In this document: in pieces, positions 38,901 to 41,376 of the stretch | Layout of the letters: the number at the start of each line of letters is the position of its first letter | Position numbering within the stretch: the stretch's first letter is position 1 | Assembly: GCA_025455685.1 (NCBI GenBank) | Contig: JALOMB010000004.1 | Coordinates: 1 to 41,376 of the forward strand | Length of the DNA stretch: 41,376 bases | Source of the DNA: Chitinophagales bacterium | GTDB taxonomy: Bacteria > Bacteroidota > Bacteroidia > Chitinophagales > JADJOU01 | Reading direction: 5' to 3' | Position numbers and translations under genes: made by a program | Notes under the pieces: generated by a model | Seen by the model: only the letters and a program-made list of their open reading frames with translations | What the model was told of the DNA's origin: nothing | Databases searched by the model: none

Positions 38901-39332
38901 GCTTCAGGCGCAAATACTTACGAATGGTCCCCGAGTTTGTATGTTCAGAATTCCATTACTTCCAACCCTTTATTGATTAATCCTGACTCCTCAATAAGAT
39001 ATAGAGTTATTGGAAGGTCATCGCAAGGATGTATCGATACGAGCTATGTCTCTATCACAGTCAAAAGAAATTCTTTGGGTATTGATGAAAATAGTAATCA
39101 AATAAGTTTCTATCCTAATCCAATGTCGGATAAACTCACCTGTAAATTTGATCATATAGCTGTACAAAGAAACCTTGATTTTTTCGATATTTCAGGGAAA
39201 TTAATCTTAGCGATAAATGCAACGGAAATGGAAAATTATATAGATGTAAGTCTTCTTAGCAAAGGCGTTTATTTTGTCAAAGTATATGAAGATCAAGCCC
39301 TTATTCATGAAATTGAATTGTTAAAAAAATAG
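35907..39332 (+). CDS. M43 (pappalysin/cytophagalysin-type) zinc metalloprotease with GEVED-like domain, Ig-like repeats and T9SS C-terminal domain
   Basis: HEVGHYFGLYHTFE (HExxHxxGxxH), Met-turn YNYMNYSS, DFDNNGIFNNTERV, repeated (I/K)CxGD...WSP units, C-terminal ISFYPNPMSDKL...LLSKGVYFVKVYED. Confidence 0.92.
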   Translation: MKNWIILLIFLFHSTLFAQGLSCGTDELWHNRALTDPNFLNIKRDYDLNYKKFMTSNINQSNALRIINNNDTTYEIPVVFHVIHTGQGLGTSENPSDAMIQDYLLKLNQVFLANYPGRPTTSSGGVKFPIQFVLAKRTPSCQSTNGIVRFNASTVPNYPADGVNIGPTSLGIQDSTLKNLSRWDPTRYMNVWIVTKITGTTSGGGGVAGYAYFPGASNNVDGIVLAHNQVNWAFAHEVGHYFGLYHTFEDSDGSTCPPNNDCLLDGDRVCDTDPHILPTGCPTNTNSCTNSSLIPVTYNYMNYSSCPDRFTVGQRERTMYGLLLNRASLVNSLGVLPPTASNLTNLASPTLASCNPSSAPIPSNAYSSMGVGNVILNNLNYGSSNVWLDGAVYIDNTQNRCDQYQQYAQLYFSTPYSLKVSSTGNNAKISAWIDFDNNGIFNNTERVLNVTGINKDEYASSNNFFVPATTQKNIPLRMRVVAVSSTSSINPCEMHNNYQGQTEDFIVVVSDTTVPKLVIKNNDTAICLGDSIVLNLGGMKNYTFSPFNSVRIINDSTFSLKPTSNTVYTIIGTTGVYADTGQYTVSFLTAPSFNISGSNKFCKGDSTVLTFVGIDSVYLQQTYQGISILNANRVVFKPNTVQNPYLMTLKKANFCPIRNYEVNINALDTIRPSLSVSRMSTICLGDTLKVTESKLSSKNWSPTTNFQAVNDSTFYFFPVQNTQYILSSLDTNICPRVRDTLSIQVSQKPRVRVNGINTICIGDSTVLTAQGASSYTWSPTNRIFSVVNNRVVAIPDTSTTFKVIGNIGNCVDSTFFNITVGQNNNKVKILGKAFGCQNERIVLRVDKSGTNLWSPSNLLFPLVGDSSRVTLFSSSKVFVENNELGCISRDTFSIQMIPGPDIEINQDKNAICEGDTVNLSANTSAISFTWSPSYNIVSSGINSVRVFPQISTTYQLIARSAQGCVSSKTAFVEVYPKPKILTTPSSITLNTRQTISISASGANTYEWSPSLYVQNSITSNPLLINPDSSIRYRVIGRSSQGCIDTSYVSITVKRNSLGIDENSNQISFYPNPMSDKLTCKFDHIAVQRNLDFFDISGKLILAINATEMENYIDVSLLSKGVYFVKVYEDQALIHEIELLKK

Positions 39333-39369
39333 CATAAAAAATTTCCTTATCAATTAAAAAAAAATATAT

Positions 39370-39377
39370 TAGCTTTG
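39370..39377 (+). promoter_or_regulatory. -7 element (TAGCTTTG) for SRP RNA
   Basis: TAnnTTTG match just upstream of the SRP RNA 5' end. Confidence 0.6.
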
Positions 39378-39381
39378 CAGC

Positions 39382-39478
39382 GGGCAAGTCTTGTACGACC
39401 AGCTCCTGTTGAATCCCCCAGAATAGGAATATAGCAAGGGTAGATGGTTGTAGCGGTGTGATATAAGTAACTTGCCTT
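39382..39478 (+). ncRNA. ffs: small bacterial signal recognition particle RNA (4.5S)
   Basis: GGGCAAGT...ACTTGCC closing stem, CAGCTCCTGTTGAATCCCCCAG-AATAGGAATAT-AGCAAGGGTAGATGGTTGTAGCGGTGTGAT with GGAA tetraloop and AGCA internal-loop strand; ends in a T run. Confidence 0.85.
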
Positions 39479-39492
39479 TTTTTTGTTTGCTT

Positions 39493-40242
39493 ATGAAGCT
39501 TATTAATATATTAGATGGTTTGGGTGCGTATTTGGAAATGATTTTCCGAATGTTTGTTAAACCTCAAAAATATTCCATGTTTTTTAGGGAGGTCTTTCGT
39601 CAGATGTATGATATTGGCATTGGTTCTTTTGGAATTATATCTATAGTAAGTCTTTTTATTGGAGCTGTTACTTCAGTTCAGTTTGGAAACAAACTTATGA
39701 ACTTAGGTATTATTCCTATGTGGTGGATGGGAGGAATGGTAAGAGATACGGTGATTTTAGAAATGGCACCTACTATTACAGGTTTGCTTTTGGCAGGAAA
39801 AGTGGGTTCTAACATTGCTTCAGAAATCGGTACTATGAGAATTTCAGAGCAAATTGATGCCATGGAAATCATGGGGGTCAATACTTATTCTTTTTTAATC
39901 GCGCCAAAAGTATTAGGTGCCGTGCTTATTGTACCTGCACTTACGACCCTTGGAATGTTTATTGGAATTATAGGAGGTATGATATCGGGAGTTTTAGGAG
40001 GATACTTTGGGCAAGACGAATATATTTATGGATTACAAGATGATTTTAATGGTCGTTATATGCTTATTATGTTTATTAAGTCTTTCGTTTTTCCTTTTTT
40101 AATTTCTTCGATTGCTTCATTCAAAGGATATTATGTCAAAGGAGGCGCACTAGAGCTTGGCAAATCTAGTACTGACGCAGTAGTCTTGAGTTCTATAGCA
40201 ATAGTGTTTTTTAATTTTTTTATCGCCTATTTCCTTTTGTAA
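39493..40242 (+). CDS. MlaE-family ABC transporter permease
   Basis: AVTSVQFGNKL, LEMAPTITGLLLAGKVGSNIASEIGTMRISEQIDAMEIMGVN. ATG 39493 preferred; listed start 39472 lies inside the SRP RNA. Confidence 0.92.
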   Translation: MKLINILDGLGAYLEMIFRMFVKPQKYSMFFREVFRQMYDIGIGSFGIISIVSLFIGAVTSVQFGNKLMNLGIIPMWWMGGMVRDTVILEMAPTITGLLLAGKVGSNIASEIGTMRISEQIDAMEIMGVNTYSFLIAPKVLGAVLIVPALTTLGMFIGIIGGMISGVLGGYFGQDEYIYGLQDDFNGRYMLIMFIKSFVFPFLISSIASFKGYYVKGGALELGKSSTDAVVLSSIAIVFFNFFIAYFLL

Positions 40243-40245
40243 ATT

Positions 40246-41013
40246 ATGATTGAAGTTATCGGCATTGAGAAATCATTTCAAGCACAGCGCGTTTTAAAAG
40301 GTATAGATGTGACTTTCGAAAAAGGTCAGTGCAACTTGATTATAGGGAAAAGTGGAGCAGGGAAGACCGTGTTTATGAGTTGCTTAGTTGGGTTGATTCA
40401 GCCAGATAATGGTCAAATACTTTTTGATAATCGAGATATAGTCAAGATGAATCACACCGAAAAATCTGATTTGAGAAGAGAAGTCGGCATGCTGTTCCAA
40501 AAGAATGCACTTTTTGATTCGATGACGATAGAAGAAAATGTTAGGTTTCCTTTAGATATGTTTACCAATATGTCTGCTTTTGAAAAAAAAGAACGTGTTG
40601 ACTTTTGTCTTCAACGTGTAAGTTTGATGGGTGCTAATGATAAATATCCTTCAGAGATTTCAGGTGGTATGATGAAACGGGTCGCCTTAGCTAGAGCCAT
40701 AGTTTTAAATCCAAAATATCTCTTTTGTGATGAGCCAAACTCTGGATTGGATCCGCAAACAGCGATTGTCATCGATAATCTGATTAAAGAAATTACTTAT
40801 GAGTTCAATATCACCACAGTCGTGGTATCTCACGATATGAATTCGGTGATTGAAATCGGTGATTACATCAATTTTATATACCAAGGCGAGTTGTGGTGGA
40901 AAGGCGATAAGAAGGAAATTTTAAAAACTCAAAATGATGAGTTGAACAATTTCGTTTTTCCATCAGAATTCATGAAGGAAATCAAAGAAGTGCTCCGTGA
41001 GGGACGCGGCTAA
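40246..41013 (+). CDS. MlaF-like ABC transporter ATPase
   Basis: GKSGAGKTVFMSCLVGL, LFQKNALFDSMTIEENVRFPL, EISGGMMKRVALARAIVLNPKYLFCDEPNSGLDP, VVSHDMNSV. Confidence 0.93.
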   Translation: MIEVIGIEKSFQAQRVLKGIDVTFEKGQCNLIIGKSGAGKTVFMSCLVGLIQPDNGQILFDNRDIVKMNHTEKSDLRREVGMLFQKNALFDSMTIEENVRFPLDMFTNMSAFEKKERVDFCLQRVSLMGANDKYPSEISGGMMKRVALARAIVLNPKYLFCDEPNSGLDPQTAIVIDNLIKEITYEFNITTVVVSHDMNSVIEIGDYINFIYQGELWWKGDKKEILKTQNDELNNFVFPSEFMKEIKEVLREGRG

Positions 41014-41029
41014 TGCCTGATTTGATTGA

Positions 41030-41376
41030 TCAGTCTTTTACAAAAACTTTTGCCAGTGGATCGAAGAGGTAGACATATTTGGTCGCCAGTTCTGTGCATT
41101 GATAGCGTTTTCGCAGTTGTTCTCCTTTTTTGAAAACCTTTTTATCTCTTCCATAGATAAATATGGTTCCGATGGGCAAGTCATCTAAAATTCTTGTATA
41201 CGGCCCCATTCGATCGTATTTAGTAAGTGCTTTGAATAGATGAAAGTCGCTGTGCGTTGTAGCTCCAGGGTCCATCATGTATCGCTTCAGGGGCACTTCA
41301 ATATCTTCGGGGAATATGCCCTTATTGAAAAAAGGTCGCATCACGAATTTGAAAGAGTCTTTCCACTCTTGCCCGT
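41030..41376 (-). CDS. SprT-like domain protein, C-terminal part (5' end outside window)
   Basis: Minus frame stays open to the window edge: GQEWKDSFKFVMRPFFNKGIFPEDIEVPLKRYMMDPGATTHSDFHLFKAL..., matching the region after the HExxH-containing part of SprT-like proteins. Confidence 0.7.
   Translation of the reverse strand, partial: GQEWKDSFKFVMRPFFNKGIFPEDIEVPLKRYMMDPGATTHSDFHLFKALTKYDRMGPYTRILDDLPIGTIFIYGRDKKVFKKGEQLRKRYQCTELATKYVYLFDPLAKVFVKD

Noticed and set aside
37450-39065. Tandem DNA repeat or CRISPR-like array
   Set aside because: Repeats are at protein level only, irregular in length and strongly diverged in DNA.
39472-39492. Early TTG start for the MlaE-like ORF
   Set aside because: Lies in the SRP RNA closing stem and terminator T run; ATG 39493 fits family start.

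Overview
The window looks like a Bacteroidetes chromosome: low GC, TAnnTTTG-type -7 promoter elements, type IX secretion (T9SS) C-terminal sorting domains, and no mobile elements, CRISPR arrays, rRNA or tRNA that I could see. Main blocks in order: (1) 1-6.35 kb, a cluster of secreted or surface proteins, three of which share a C-terminal module plus T9SS tail, with a phage tail-fibre-tip-like HxH protein among them; (2) udk, an epimerase, a heterodimeric ABC exporter pair, lepA, frr, OmpH/Skp-like, CoA-transferase subunit B, YceI and a CcmC/CcsA-like protein; (3) a minus-strand operon of aspartokinase, alpha/beta hydrolase, CBS-domain protein and NAD kinase; (4) rpsU preceded by two tandem hairpins; (5) a tightly packed six-gene cassette (alkaline-phosphatase-superfamily enzyme, MeaB-like GTPase, SDR, KdsC-like HAD phosphatase, NeuB-like synthase, fatty-acid-hydroxylase/sterol-desaturase-family protein with a Cys-pair tail) followed by a secreted coiled-coil protein; (6) a minus-strand surface polysaccharide group (Wzz-like, O-antigen-ligase-like, class IV aminotransferase); (7) rpsP-rimM-trmD; (8) a large M43-type metalloprotease with Ig-like repeats, an SRP RNA, an MlaE/MlaF-like ABC pair and the C-terminal end of a SprT-like protein. 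The best candidates for something new are the nonulosonate-type cassette (5) and the tail-fibre-like surface protein in (1). No clearly new defence or mobile system was detected. All calls come from reading the sequence without database searches.
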